Origin: Halovivax cerinus
GTDB taxonomy: Archaea > Halobacteriota > Halobacteria > Halobacteriales > Natrialbaceae
Reading direction: 5' to 3'
NCBI RefSeq assembly: GCF_024498195.1
Contig: NZ_CP101824.1
Span: 2,170,001-2,234,000 of the forward strand
Length of the DNA stretch: 64,000 nucleotides
A model generated the notes under the pieces. It did not search any database and had not been told where the DNA came from. It saw only the letters and a program-made list of their open reading frames with translations. The first letter of the stretch is position 1. Each line of letters opens with the position of its first letter. The position numbers were made by a program, and so were the translations under genes. Positions 46,094 through 55,603 of the stretch are shown here, piece by piece.

Positions 46094-46768
46094 TCACTCG
46101 AAGCCGTGTAAGACGCCTCGTCCGTCGGTCGACCCGGTATACGGCAGGGTCGCCCGTTCGGGGTGGGGCATCATCACGGCGACCGTGTCGCGGTCGCCGA
46201 GGACGCCTGCGACGTTGTGTCGCGACCCGTTCGGGTTCCCCGCCGCTGTCACCTCGCCGTCGGCCGTACAGTACCGAAAGAGGACGCGGTCGTCGTCCTC
46301 TAAGTCTGCCAGTCGCTCGTCGTCGATCTCGTAGCGTCCCTCGCCGTGCGCGATGGGAAGTTCGATCACGTCACCCTCGTCGTAGGCGGCCGTCCAGGGC
46401 GTGTCAGCGCGTTCGACGCGAAGGTGGACGTGTTCACACTGGAAGCGCGCACTCTCGTTCGTGGTGAACGCGCCGTCGGTCAACCCCGATTCACAGCCGA
46501 TTTGCGCGCCGTTGCAGATGCCGAGTACTGGCACACCGTCGGCCGCCAGTCGCTCGACCTCGTCCACGATCGGTGACTGGGCTGCCATCGCACCGGCCCG
46601 GAGGTAATCACCGTAGGAGAACCCGCCCGGCAGGACGATCCCGGTCGTCTCAGTCGGGAGCCCGTCCTCGTGCCAGACGATCTCGGCGTCGATGCCGAGG
46701 TGGGAGAGGGCACGTTCGGCATCACGATCGCAGTTCGACCCGCCGAAGCGAACGATCGAGACCGTCAT
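46094..46768 (-). CDS. purQ: FGAM synthase subunit PurQ
   Basis: The 224-residue glutaminase subunit of phosphoribosylformylglycinamidine synthase supplies ammonia for purine ring synthesis. The Cys nucleophile is in LGICNGAQIG, the oxyanion loop is LPGGFSYGDYLRAGA, and the His-Glu pair is in MPHPERA near the C-terminus. Its ATG overlaps the purS stop by 4 bases. Confidence 0.97.
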   Translation of the reverse strand: MTVSIVRFGGSNCDRDAERALSHLGIDAEIVWHEDGLPTETTGIVLPGGFSYGDYLRAGAMAAQSPIVDEVERLAADGVPVLGICNGAQIGCESGLTDGAFTTNESARFQCEHVHLRVERADTPWTAAYDEGDVIELPIAHGEGRYEIDDERLADLEDDDRVLFRYCTADGEVTAAGNPNGSRHNVAGVLGDRDTVAVMMPHPERATLPYTGSTDGRGVLHGFE

Positions 46769-47016
46769 CGGTGTGCGACGTCGACCTCGTAGTCGTGGAT
46801 GGTCGGGTTCGCGAGGAGGCGCTCGGCCATCTCGCCCGCCCGGTCGGCCGCGGCGTCTGCGTCGACCGCGTCGAGGTCGATTTCGAACTGGTCAGCCGAC
46901 CGGAGATCCTCGAGGTCGAACTCGAGACGCTCCAGGGCCCGCTGTGTGGTCTCGGCCTCGGGATCGAGCACGCCGTGTTTGAGTCGCACGGTCACCGTCG
47001 CGGTGTAAGCTGTCAT
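46765..47016 (-). CDS. purS: FGAM synthase subunit PurS
   Basis: The 83-residue protein (VTVRLKHGVLDPEAETTQRALERL) is the small subunit that bridges PurL and PurQ. Size and sequence fit the family. It forms an operon with purQ through an ATGA overlap; purL is not in the window. The promoter region is bounded by the 84/85-bp tandem repeat starting at 47061. Confidence 0.96.
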   Translation of the reverse strand: MTAYTATVTVRLKHGVLDPEAETTQRALERLEFDLEDLRSADQFEIDLDAVDADAAADRAGEMAERLLANPTIHDYEVDVAHR

Positions 47017-47060
47017 TGTCTAAACGCGCGCGAGCGGGGTCAAAAACGCTTTCGTTAGCG

Positions 47061-47430
47061 CGGTTCGGAGGCCGAAGGCCGAGAACCGCGAAACAGCGAG
47101 CGGTGAACGGAGTGAACCGCGAGGAGCGCGGATCGGAGGGCGCATGGTTCGGAGGCCGAAGGCCGAGAACCGCGAAACAGCGAGCGGTGAACAGAGTTGA
47201 ACCGCGAGCAGCGCGGATCGGAGGGCGCATGGTTCGGAGGCCGAAGGCCGAGAACCGCGAAACAGCGAGCGGTGAACAGAGTTGAACCGCGAGCAGCGCG
47301 GATCGGAGGGCGCGCGGTTCGGAGGCCGAAGGCCGAGAACCGCGAAACAGCGAGCGGTGAACGGAGTGAACCGCGAGGAGCGCGGATCGGAGGGCGCATG
47401 GTTCGGAGGCCGAAGGCCGAGAACCGCGGA
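47061..47430. repeat. 84/85-bp tandem repeat with nested hairpins
   Basis: Four full units and one partial unit begin at 47062, 47146, 47231, 47316 and 47400. Each contains a nested hairpin (GGTTC...GGCC-GAA-GGCC...GAACC), a GCGGT...ACCGC inverted repeat and CCGCG-N5-CGCGG. Units differ by a few point changes and a one-base indel. The array lies between divergent purS and purU. The sequence from 47431 to 47691 shows no gene or structure I can support, apart from an AT-rich GTTTTTATCC near 47620. Confidence 0.95.
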
Positions 47431-47691
47431 CTAGGGAGGCCGAGCGTGTGCGAGGCTTCGAACGTGTGAACGGGGAGTGTACCGACCTGTGAAGGAGTGG
47501 CGTGACCGACGGGAACCGCGTAGTGGTGAACTGATCGATTTCCTGTCGCTGACCCGGGAGACGGTTGCATCGAACCGGGTGCGTGTGTCCGTTCGATGGG
47601 AGGCTTGCGTCGAACTGAACGTTTTTATCCGCCGGTTGGCTGGGAGGCTGGTAGCGATGGTCACCACATCTCGTGACGACGGGTGGTGTCG

Positions 47692-48648
47692 ATGACGGGT
47701 ACACTCACGGAGATCACGGTTATCGGAGAGGACGACACGGGACTGGTCGCGCGGGTGACGAGCCTGCTCTTCGAGCGCGGGATCAACATCGAGGACGTCG
47801 ACCAGGCGGTTCGTGACGGGGTCTTCCGGATGTACCTCGCGGTGGATACTGGCGGGATGGAGGGGGCGCCCAGGGAGTTGCGGACGGCGCTACACGCCCT
47901 CGGCGACGAACTCGGTCTCGACGTTCAGGTCCGCTTCCCCGCCGATCGCGACACGCAACGGATCGCGGTGCTCGGGACACGGGAGAGCCACTGCCTCGAG
48001 GCGCTGTTCGAGGCGTGGACGAACGACGACCTCGACGCGGATATCGGTGTCGTGATCGGGAACCACGACGAGCTGGAGCCGCTGGCGTCGCACTACGGCG
48101 TTCCGTTCCACGACGTCGGCGGACCGTCCGGCGAGGTCGACGAGGACGCGCTCCTCGGCCTCCTCGCCGAGTACGACGCGGACCTCATCGTGCTCGCGCG
48201 GTTCATGCGGATCCTGAGTCCGAACGTCGTCTTCCGATACGAGGATCGCATCATCAACGTCCACCCCTCGTTACTGCCGGCGTTTCCGGGCGCCGAGGCG
48301 TACCGTCAGGCTGTCGAGGCGGGCGTTCGCGTGGCCGGGGTGACCGCTCACTACGTCACCACGGATCTCGATCAGGGCCCGATCATCACCCAGCGCGCGT
48401 TCGACGTGCCGGACGACGTGGACCTGGCCGAGATGCGAAGACGTGGCCAGCCGCTCGCGGCCGACGCGCTCCTCGAAGCGGTTCGGTTACATTTGAACGG
48501 TGACGTCTCCGTCCACCGTGGCCGGACGACGGTCCGCGACGGCGCGGGCGGGTACCAGCTCGGACTTCCCGGGGAGGCGACGGCCGCGAACCCGGACCGG
48601 CCGGTAGACGGTCTCGCCGACTCGATCGCGACCGAATCATCGAACTGA
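47692..48648 (+). CDS. purU: Formyltetrahydrofolate deformylase
   Basis: The 318-residue protein has an N-terminal ACT domain (ITVIGEDDTGLVARVTSLLFERGINIEDV) and a formyltransferase-type hydrolase domain with the catalytic segment NVHPSLLPAFPG and VTTDLDQGPIITQ. It releases formate from 10-formyl-THF. The ATG at 47692 is preferred over GTG 47683. The protein continues about 35 residues past the usual C-terminus with an acidic tail. Location next to purS/purQ ties it to one-carbon supply for purine synthesis. Confidence 0.93.
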   Translation: MTGTLTEITVIGEDDTGLVARVTSLLFERGINIEDVDQAVRDGVFRMYLAVDTGGMEGAPRELRTALHALGDELGLDVQVRFPADRDTQRIAVLGTRESHCLEALFEAWTNDDLDADIGVVIGNHDELEPLASHYGVPFHDVGGPSGEVDEDALLGLLAEYDADLIVLARFMRILSPNVVFRYEDRIINVHPSLLPAFPGAEAYRQAVEAGVRVAGVTAHYVTTDLDQGPIITQRAFDVPDDVDLAEMRRRGQPLAADALLEAVRLHLNGDVSVHRGRTTVRDGAGGYQLGLPGEATAANPDRPVDGLADSIATESSN

Positions 48649-48725
48649 TCGAGTCGTCCGTCTCCGAGCCGTCGGCTGCGGATCGAGTCGTCCGATACTG
48701 AGGGGGTTGGGGGCGGATCGATCGG

Positions 48726-49745
48726 TCAGAGCCGGCTCACGGCACCGATCGCCGTCGAGAGTGCGGGCGCCTCGAAGTGGGCGGTTCCGGTGTAGGCGTT
48801 CGTTCCGGCGCAGTACATGTCACGCGCCGTCTGGAGCACGTCGGGATCGAGCGGCTCCGGAGCGTGCTCACAGAGGCTCTTCCAGTCTGCGCGGTCTTCC
48901 TGTTTGGCTCGATCCTTCGCCGCGTCGACGGCGTCGACCCACTCCGGCTGGGTGCGCTTGTGGTGCTGGCGAAGGACTTCTTTCGAGAGCTGGGTCCCCT
49001 CGTACCCGAAGCGATTCTCGTCGAAGGTGCCGACGACGTCGGCGACGCGAATCTCTCCCTGATAGTACAGACACTCGATCTTGCCGTCCTGGTGGTCGAG
49101 CCCGGCGGACGACGCCTGCTTCGTGACGATCCGGTTGACCTCCCGCGCGACGGCTTCGAGGTCCTCGATCTCGGCCGCTCCGGCGATCTCGGCCGCCTCC
49201 GGGCGATCGAGGTATCGGTCCGACTCTTCGTACTTCGTGGAGAATTCGACGATCGGCGACTCGAGGTCGACCGCCTCGTCGGGCCACGTATCGAAATCGA
49301 GACCGTGGTCGGCCGGGTCGGTCCGTCGACGAAGGCTTGACCCGATCGGGACGTGGTTTCGGAAGACGATCTCGAGCGGGATCAGATAGTTCTCCGTCGC
49401 CTCGGCGTGGTAGGCGTCGTAGTCGTAGTCGCGACCTTCGTGGGGCAGGTCGGGGACCTGTGTGAGGTCGATGGCCATCTCTCTGGGCGGTGCCGTCACG
49501 TCGGTGAGCGGGACGGTCCGACCGTCCTCGACCACACCCCGGTAGTGGGTCGGGATGCCCGCGGCCTCCAGCCGTTCGAAGTTGTACGCGCCCATCGTAC
49601 AGAGACTCTCACCTTTCTGCGGTATCTCGTCGGGCATCTTCCCCCAGTCGAACACGGAGTAGTCGTCCGTGAAGACGAACGCCCCGCGGCCGAGGTCGGT
49701 CTCGGTCGCCGATTCGTCTATCCGGAATTCCTTGACGCTCGTCAT
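48726..49745 (-). CDS. purC: SAICAR synthetase (PurC)
   Basis: The 339-residue enzyme adds aspartate to CAIR in purine synthesis. The GAFVFTDDYSVFDWGKMPD start, PLEIVFRNHVPIGSSLRRR, SPIVEFSTKYEESDRYL and HQDGKIECLYY segments follow the SAICAR synthetase order. It is longer than the bacterial enzyme (about 240). ATG 49745 is chosen; upstream codons are low complexity. It is divergent from cofH. Confidence 0.93.
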   Translation of the reverse strand: MTSVKEFRIDESATETDLGRGAFVFTDDYSVFDWGKMPDEIPQKGESLCTMGAYNFERLEAAGIPTHYRGVVEDGRTVPLTDVTAPPREMAIDLTQVPDLPHEGRDYDYDAYHAEATENYLIPLEIVFRNHVPIGSSLRRRTDPADHGLDFDTWPDEAVDLESPIVEFSTKYEESDRYLDRPEAAEIAGAAEIEDLEAVAREVNRIVTKQASSAGLDHQDGKIECLYYQGEIRVADVVGTFDENRFGYEGTQLSKEVLRQHHKRTQPEWVDAVDAAKDRAKQEDRADWKSLCEHAPEPLDPDVLQTARDMYCAGTNAYTGTAHFEAPALSTAIGAVSRL

Positions 49746-49998
49746 GCGACCACCGCACCCACGACGCGGTCGTACGCCGCGACGTTCGATCGGCCGCCGG
49801 CCGGTCCGGTTCGCCCCGCAGCACTCCGCACACCGGGTTCCATATCGAAGCAACTGGGGCCCGCCCCCATCAAAGTTTCAGTGTGGCTCGCGGGTGATTG
49901 CTCTCTTCCTGGCACACAGCAGGGGCTTCTGTCCGTACTCCTGCAACGTACGTGGGGGATCACCACGTTTTTGCGTTCACGACGGTTTCACTTCCGTG

Positions 49999-51429
49999 AT
50001 GGACGGAGCTACGGGCGCCGGTGACGTGCCCGGTGCGGAGGCGGACGACCGACTGACGGGCGAAGAGGACCTGGACGTCTCGTTCGACGTCGTTCCCGAG
50101 ACCGACCAGTCGTTCGAGAACGCCCTCGCGAAGGCGCGGGACGGAACCCGATTGACGGTCGACGACGCCGTTGCACTGCTCACCACCGGTACGGACGTGG
50201 CGGGGATCGACCGGCGACGAAAGGAACGGGTTCTCGAGGCGGCCGACCGCCGCCGCGAAGCGGTCGTGGGGGACGAAGTTACCTTCGTCGCGAACCTCAA
50301 CAACAACGTCACGACCGCGTGTAACGTCGGTTGCCTGTTCTGTAACTTCAAGGACGCTGCCCACACGTTCGAGTCCGACTTCGACGCGCCGGCGGGCGTC
50401 GAGGTGCCGGGATTCACCAAGACGCCCGCGGAGAGCCGCGAGATCGTCGCCGACGCCGTCGACCGGGGTATCTACGAGGTCACCTCCGTCTCCGGGCTCC
50501 ATCCCGCGTTCGCCCTCGACGACGAACACCGCGAGATCCTCGAAGGCTACGTCGACGAACACGGCCCCGAGGCGGCTTACCGCGACCTGAACTACAAGTC
50601 GCCGGAGACATACGCGACCGACCCCGGTACCTACGTCGATCAGATTCGAGCGATGAGCGTCGACGGCGTCCACGTCCACTCGATGACGCCCGAGGAGGCC
50701 GCCCACGCCCGTCGCGGTACCGACTGGTCCTACGAGGAGATCTACCGTCGACTCCACGAGGCGGGTCTCGATACGGTCCCCGGAACGGCCGCCGAGATCC
50801 TCGTCGACGAGGTCAGGGACGTCATCTGCCCGGGCAAGATAGATACGCAGGGCTGGCTCGACGCGATGGAGGCCGCCGCCTCCGTGGGGATGGGCCTCAC
50901 CGCGACGATCATGTACGGTCACGTGGACAACGCCGCACACCGCGCGCTGCACCTGAAGCGGGTTCGAGACCTCCAGGATCGCGTCGACGGCGCGATTACG
51001 GAGTTCGTCCCCCTCTCCTTTATCCACCAGAACACGCCACTGTACGAGCACGGCGTCGTCTCCGGCGGTGCTTCCCGGGACGAAGACGAACTCCTCATCG
51101 CCGTCTCTCGACTCTTCCTCGACAACGTCGATCACGTCCAGTCGTCGTGGGTGAAGTACGGCGACGAGGGCGGATTGAAGATGCTGTCGTGCGGTGCGGA
51201 CGACTTCATGGGGACCATCCTCTCTGAGGAGATCACCAAACGTGCGGGCGGTGAGTACGGCGAATTCCGATCGGTTGCGGACTACGTCGAACTGATCACG
51301 TCGATCGGTCGGACCCCCGTCGAGCGCTCGACCGACTACGAGCAACGCCGCGTGATCGATCCCGACGAACGTCCGCTCGGTCCCCGACTCGGGCCGAACG
51401 CGGACGGGACACCGCTCGTTCGCGAGTGA
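49999..51429 (+). CDS. cofH: FO synthase subunit CofH
   Basis: This radical SAM enzyme joins a tyrosine-derived group to 5-amino-6-ribitylaminouracil, a step in making the deazaflavin FO of coenzyme F420. The [4Fe-4S] motif is CNVGCLFC (C-x3-C-x2-C) near residue 112. The barrel continues with TSVSGLHPAF and TIMYGHVDN. At 476 residues it is slightly long because of an acidic N-terminal leader of about 35 residues. The partner cofG is not in the window. ribK and ribB lie 1.1 kb downstream, on the pathway that supplies or competes for its substrate. Confidence 0.95.
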   Translation: MDGATGAGDVPGAEADDRLTGEEDLDVSFDVVPETDQSFENALAKARDGTRLTVDDAVALLTTGTDVAGIDRRRKERVLEAADRRREAVVGDEVTFVANLNNNVTTACNVGCLFCNFKDAAHTFESDFDAPAGVEVPGFTKTPAESREIVADAVDRGIYEVTSVSGLHPAFALDDEHREILEGYVDEHGPEAAYRDLNYKSPETYATDPGTYVDQIRAMSVDGVHVHSMTPEEAAHARRGTDWSYEEIYRRLHEAGLDTVPGTAAEILVDEVRDVICPGKIDTQGWLDAMEAAASVGMGLTATIMYGHVDNAAHRALHLKRVRDLQDRVDGAITEFVPLSFIHQNTPLYEHGVVSGGASRDEDELLIAVSRLFLDNVDHVQSSWVKYGDEGGLKMLSCGADDFMGTILSEEITKRAGGEYGEFRSVADYVELITSIGRTPVERSTDYEQRRVIDPDERPLGPRLGPNADGTPLVRE

Positions 51430-51541
51430 CCGCCGAAGCCGTCCTTCGGTTGCGACGATCCGACCAGCTCCGACGATACCCGGGTTCGAGCGGGTTTCGA
51501 CGGCCGAAACGATTAGGGCGTTCCCGGCCGGCGGCGATACC

Positions 51542-52303
51542 GTGACGCTCCGTTCGTTCGTGCGGGAGACGGGGCCGCCGACGTACAGTCTGGCGGTCGT
51601 GTCTCCGGAGACCGACCCGCTCCAGGCTATGCTCACGGACGCGTTCGAAGCGCAACCGATCGACGTCGAGAACCGGCCAGACCTGGACCTCGAAGCGGAT
51701 ACGCTCGTCGCGCTCGATGGTGATTCGATCGTCGCGACGTCACCGATGACCGACGTCTACGCGGATCTCCTCGCGGTCAACTCCGATCTCTACGTGACCG
51801 GAACGCGCGGACTCGGCGACGTCTCGCTACCGGACGCCCTCGCTGCGCTTAGTGACGCGACGTTCGAGCTTCGTGGCTATCCACTCGCTCACAAAGAGAA
51901 GTTCCTCCTGATCACGATCTCTCGGTGTATCGAGCAACTGGCGTGGAAACAGGGATCGGGGACACTCAGAACGGCGTTTCAGGACCTCTCCCGAATCGAG
52001 GACGAACTCGGCACCCGCGACGTCTACACCGAACTCGCCTCGACGGCGGTCGACGTACACTGCTACGGACTGACGGGGACGGAACCGGCTGCATCGTTTC
52101 CCGACGTCCAGGTGCACACCGGGACGTCCGCACCGTACCGAAACGGCTGGTTCGTGGTCTATCGGCCGACAGCGCCGACGCCGACCGCCGACGCGGCGGC
52201 GCTGGTCGCAGTGGAGACGGAGCCGCGGATCTGGGAGGGATTCTGGACGTACTCTCGTGACCGGGTGGTGAGAATCGACGAGTACATTGCCGAAGAACTC
52301 TGA
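51542..52303 (+). CDS. DICT sensory domain protein
   Basis: The 253-residue protein (GTG start at 51542) carries the DICT-type sensory domain (LRSFVRETGPPTYSLAVVSPE at the start, then FELRGYPLAHKEKFLLITISRCIEQLA). DICT domains often accompany two-component and light-sensing proteins. No DNA-binding or kinase domain is fused here. It has no membrane segment. Function unknown. Confidence 0.8.
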   Translation: MTLRSFVRETGPPTYSLAVVSPETDPLQAMLTDAFEAQPIDVENRPDLDLEADTLVALDGDSIVATSPMTDVYADLLAVNSDLYVTGTRGLGDVSLPDALAALSDATFELRGYPLAHKEKFLLITISRCIEQLAWKQGSGTLRTAFQDLSRIEDELGTRDVYTELASTAVDVHCYGLTGTEPAASFPDVQVHTGTSAPYRNGWFVVYRPTAPTPTADAAALVAVETEPRIWEGFWTYSRDRVVRIDEYIAEEL

Positions 52304-52324
52304 CATCATGTCCGCGTCGCTCGT

Positions 52325-52445
52325 GCCCGTTGGTCACCGCGTCGTCCCCGCTGGTCACCAGGCCACTCACCTACCTGTCCCCCGGGCGCGCTCACGTAGT
52401 CCCTGCGGGCACTCTCACGTGGCGGGCGCGCTCACGTGGTCTCCG
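52325..52445. repeat. Degenerate GC-rich repeats
   Basis: Short imperfect repeats (GGTCACC three times near 52335-52372, and GGGCGCGCTCACGT-like units near 52386-52440) fill the space between the DICT and ribK genes. No ORF or tRNA is seen. Confidence 0.6.
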
Positions 52446-52524
52446 ACCGCACCCAGGCCGTATCATTTCTGGAACGCGTGACACATCCGGTACGCTTTTA
52501 CCGTGAGAGCGGGAAGGAACGAGC

Positions 52525-53229
52525 ATGTCACTGACAGCGACGTCGGCCGTGGGCCACGACGAGCGGGCCACGCTGAAGCTCCTCGCGCTCTCCGGCGGGC
52601 TCGAGGGCGACGTCAAGATCTCCTGTGCTGATCTCGCCGACCAGCTCGGGGCGTCGAACCAGACCGCCTCGAGGCGCCTCCAGCGACTCGAGAGCGCCGG
52701 CCTGATCGAGCGCGACACGGTCAGCGACGGGCAGTGGGTCGTCGTCACGGACGAGGGCGAACACGAACTCCGGACCGCGTACGAAGAGTACCGTCGAATC
52801 TTCGAGTCGGCCCCGCAGGTGGATCTCGAGGGAAGTGTCACCAGCGGGATGGGCGAGGGCCGACACTACATTTCGCTGCCGGGCTATCAACGCCAGTTCG
52901 AAGATCGGCTCGGATACGACCCCTTCCCCGGGACGCTCAACGTCGAACTTCGCGGTGAGAGCGTTCGCCGCCGCCGCGCGATGGACGCAGTCGAACCGGT
53001 CCCGATCGACGGCTGGGAGGACGACGAGCGCACCTACGGCCCCGCGGTCTGTCACCCGGCTACCGTCGAGACGACCGACGGCGAAACCTACACCGAGACC
53101 CACACGATAGCGCCGGAGCGAACGCATCACGACGAGGATCAACTCGAGCTCATCGCTCCCGAGAAGCTGCGCGACGTCCTCGACCTGACCGATGGAGACC
53201 AGGTGATCGTCCATGTCGGAGACGACTGA
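52525..53229 (+). CDS. ribK: CTP-dependent riboflavin kinase with HTH domain
   Basis: The 234-residue protein has an N-terminal winged helix (residues about 10-85: [30 protein letters not shown]) and a C-terminal archaeal riboflavin kinase (DUF120) domain with [36 protein letters not shown]. The kinase makes FMN using CTP. The fused HTH suggests it also regulates flavin genes, as described for the related RbkR. Its stop lies 17 bases inside the ribB frame if the first ribB ATG is used. Confidence 0.95.
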   Translation: MSLTATSAVGHDERATLKLLALSGGLEGDVKISCADLADQLGASNQTASRRLQRLESAGLIERDTVSDGQWVVVTDEGEHELRTAYEEYRRIFESAPQVDLEGSVTSGMGEGRHYISLPGYQRQFEDRLGYDPFPGTLNVELRGESVRRRRAMDAVEPVPIDGWEDDERTYGPAVCHPATVETTDGETYTETHTIAPERTHHDEDQLELIAPEKLRDVLDLTDGDQVIVHVGDD

Positions 53230-53896
53230 GATGTCCGGCGGCCAGACCGGCGCCACCGACCTAGAGCGCGCCATCGACGCGTTCGCCCGTGGCGACCCCG
53301 TCTGTGTCCACGACGCCGCCGACCGCGAGGGCGAGACCGACCTGATCTATCCGGCCGAGGCCGTCACCCCGTCGGCCGTCTCCCACCTGCGGAACGACGC
53401 GGGCGGGCTCGTCTGCGTCGCCGTGCCAGACACCGTCGCGGAGGCGTTCGACCTTCCCTTCTACGCCGAGGCCGTCTCCCACCCCGCCACCGACGATCAC
53501 GACCTGGGCTACGACGACCGCTCGTCGTTCTCGCTCACGGTCAACCACCGCGAGACCTACACCGGCATCACCGACGACGACCGCTCGCTGACCATCCGCG
53601 AACTCGCCGACGCCGCCGCCACACCGACTGCGACCGACTTCGCCGATCACTTCCGCGTTCCCGGCCACGTCCACCTGCTCAGGGGCGCCCCCGAGGGACT
53701 CGCCCAGCGCGAGGGCCACACCGAACTCGGCCTCGCGCTCGCCGACGCCGCCGAGACCGACCCCGCCGTCGTCGTCTGCGAGATGCTCGACGACGAAACG
53801 GGGGCTGCGACGACCCCACAGGACGCCCGCGCGTACGCCGCTCGACACGACCTCGTCTACCTCGAGGGTCGAGATATCGTCGAGGGATTGTGCTAA
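53213..53896 (+). CDS. ribB: 3,4-dihydroxy-2-butanone 4-phosphate synthase
   Basis: The 227-residue enzyme makes the four-carbon precursor of riboflavin. [19 protein letters not shown] holds the metal-binding Glu residues, and [20 protein letters not shown] includes the GHTE motif. The ATG at 53213 overlaps ribK by 17 bases; ATG 53231, two bases after the ribK stop, is an equally good start. It forms an operon with ribK. Confidence 0.95.
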   Translation: MSETTEMSGGQTGATDLERAIDAFARGDPVCVHDAADREGETDLIYPAEAVTPSAVSHLRNDAGGLVCVAVPDTVAEAFDLPFYAEAVSHPATDDHDLGYDDRSSFSLTVNHRETYTGITDDDRSLTIRELADAAATPTATDFADHFRVPGHVHLLRGAPEGLAQREGHTELGLALADAAETDPAVVVCEMLDDETGAATTPQDARAYAARHDLVYLEGRDIVEGLC

Positions 53897-54025
53897 CCGC
53901 GGGCCCGAACGGGCGATTCGACCGACCCAGCCGGTCCCGCTCTCACCGTCCCATCGTCCGGACCGAGTCGGGGTCGTCGCTCGCGAACACGAACACTTAG
54001 TACGCACCTCACCTACCCCGTAGAC

Positions 54026-54955
54026 ATGGGATTCGACGAGATGGACGTCGACACGATCTGGATGGACGGGGACTTCGTAGACTGGGAGGACGCGAAGGTA
54101 CACGTCCTCACACACGGCCTGCACTACGGCAGCGGCATCTTCGAGGGCGCTCGCTGTTACGAGACCGAAGACGGCCCGGCGATCTTCCGCTGGCCCGAGC
54201 ACCTCGATCGGTTTTACGACTCGGCGAAACCGTACGAGATGGAGATCGACCACACGCGCGAGGAACTCACCGAGGCCACCTGCGAACTCATCCGCCGGCA
54301 GGATCTCTCGTCGTGTTACATCCGCCCGCTCGCGTTCTACGGCTACGAGTCCCTCGGTGTCAGTCCCGGCGACTGTCCGACTCGAACCGCCATCGCCGTC
54401 TGGCCCTGGGGCACCTACCTCGGCCAGGACGCTCTCGAAAACGGCATCGACGTGATGGTCTCCTCCTGGCGCAAACACGCCTCCAGCCAGGTTCCGACCA
54501 ACGCCAAGACCACCGGCCTCTACGTCAACAGCATGCTCGCCGGCGAGGAGGCCCGCCGCAACGGCTACGCCGAGGCTATCGTCCTCAACAAGGAAGGCAA
54601 CGTCGCCGAAGGCCCCGGCGAGAACATCTTCCTCGTGCGCGACGGTGACCTCTACACGCCCGGCCTCGCCGAATCCATCCTCGACGGCATCACCCGTGAG
54701 ACCGTCATCACACTCGCACGCGAACTCGGCTATACCGTCCACGACGGCGCCACCATCTCTCGCGGCGAACTCAACACCGCCGACGAACTCTTCTTCACCG
54801 GCTCCGCCGCCGAGGTCACCCCGATCAAGCGCGTCGACAACGTCGAGATCGGCGACGGCTCGCGCGGCCCCGTTACCGAAGCGATCCAGACCCGCTTCTT
54901 CGACGTCGTCGAACGCCGCACCGACGACCACGAGGAGTGGTTCACGTACCCCTAG
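54026..54955 (+). CDS. ilvE: Branched-chain amino acid aminotransferase
   Basis: The 309-residue fold type IV PLP enzyme has the PLP lysine in NAKTTGLYVNS, with HGLHYGSGIFEGAR and NVAEGPGENIFLV as further landmarks and GSAAEVTPI near the C-terminus. It interconverts branched-chain amino acids and their 2-oxo acids. It is followed immediately by a hairpin array. Confidence 0.96.
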   Translation: MGFDEMDVDTIWMDGDFVDWEDAKVHVLTHGLHYGSGIFEGARCYETEDGPAIFRWPEHLDRFYDSAKPYEMEIDHTREELTEATCELIRRQDLSSCYIRPLAFYGYESLGVSPGDCPTRTAIAVWPWGTYLGQDALENGIDVMVSSWRKHASSQVPTNAKTTGLYVNSMLAGEEARRNGYAEAIVLNKEGNVAEGPGENIFLVRDGDLYTPGLAESILDGITRETVITLARELGYTVHDGATISRGELNTADELFFTGSAAEVTPIKRVDNVEIGDGSRGPVTEAIQTRFFDVVERRTDDHEEWFTYP

Positions 54956-54981
54956 GACCAACGAACTTTTGCGCTGTCGTT

Positions 54982-55584
54982 CGAGAGAGCGAAGCTCTCT
55001 CGTGATGACGAAAGGCGCGAAGCGCCTTTCGAACCACGGGCCGACTGCGTCGGCCCTCGGCAAAATCTTCAAAAGAGCGCGAAGCGCTCTTTTGGACAGG
55101 GCGATTCCAAAGGAATCGCTTGCAGTCGGCGCGGAGCGCCGACGACCTCGCGGGAGCTTCGCTCCCGCTTAGCTTCGATGAAACGCACGGCGTCACCCCC
55201 TCAGCCACGACGGCGTCGTGGCTTCGAGGGTTCCTTGGCCCGCTCGCTCGTCCGCGCTGCGGACTCGCTCACGGTTCGAGTGCTGAATTCCCGCCAGCCT
55301 TTCCCCGGGTCGTGACATCGGCACGACGCGCCGAGTCACTCCCGGCCACCAGAATTGGTTCTTCGAAGACAGGATCCAGATCCCTGGCCGTGAGTTCGTT
55401 CGCCGTCTTTGCGAACGGACGAACCGGGGGAAGAGTGAGGTTGTCTATCGTATTGTACCGCGAGCGAGACCGTCGGCCGAGCGAGCGGGCCGACGACTGA
55501 CCCAAAGTGAGCGTAGCGAACGGCGGGGAGGAGGAGTGCTTTTGATCGACGTTTTGCCGAGTGCGGTCGCGTTAACGACCGCAC
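54982..55584. repeat. Array of ten perfect hairpins, mostly triloops
   Basis: Between ilvE and the DUF502 gene lie 54982-55002 (9 bp, loop GAA), 55009-55031 (10 bp, GAA), 55038-55056 (8 bp, TGC), 55071-55093 (10 bp, GAA), 55101-55119 (8 bp, AAA), 55125-55143 (8 bp, GGA), 55150-55168 (8 bp, TTC), 55205-55221 (7 bp, GGC), 55250-55264 (6 bp, GCT) and 55561-55584 (9 bp, 6-base loop). All stems are perfect and all differ in sequence. No gene is supported in 54956-55603; open frames here are driven by the repeats. Confidence 0.95.
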
Positions 55585-55603
55585 GCAGCGCAAAAGGTCG
55601 GTG

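Noticed and set aside
47061-47430. Possible CRISPR array or coding repeat protein
   Set aside because: Units of 84/85 bases repeat without unique spacers, and the one-base length differences break any reading frame between units.
47477-47695. 72-codon frame before purU
   Set aside because: It overlaps the purU start and promoter region, is rich in Arg/Val rather than acidic residues, and matches no family I know.
55120-55500. 126-codon frame in the hairpin region
   Set aside because: It is built from the inverted repeats and their flanks, lacks the acidic composition of neighbouring proteins, and has no recognisable start context.
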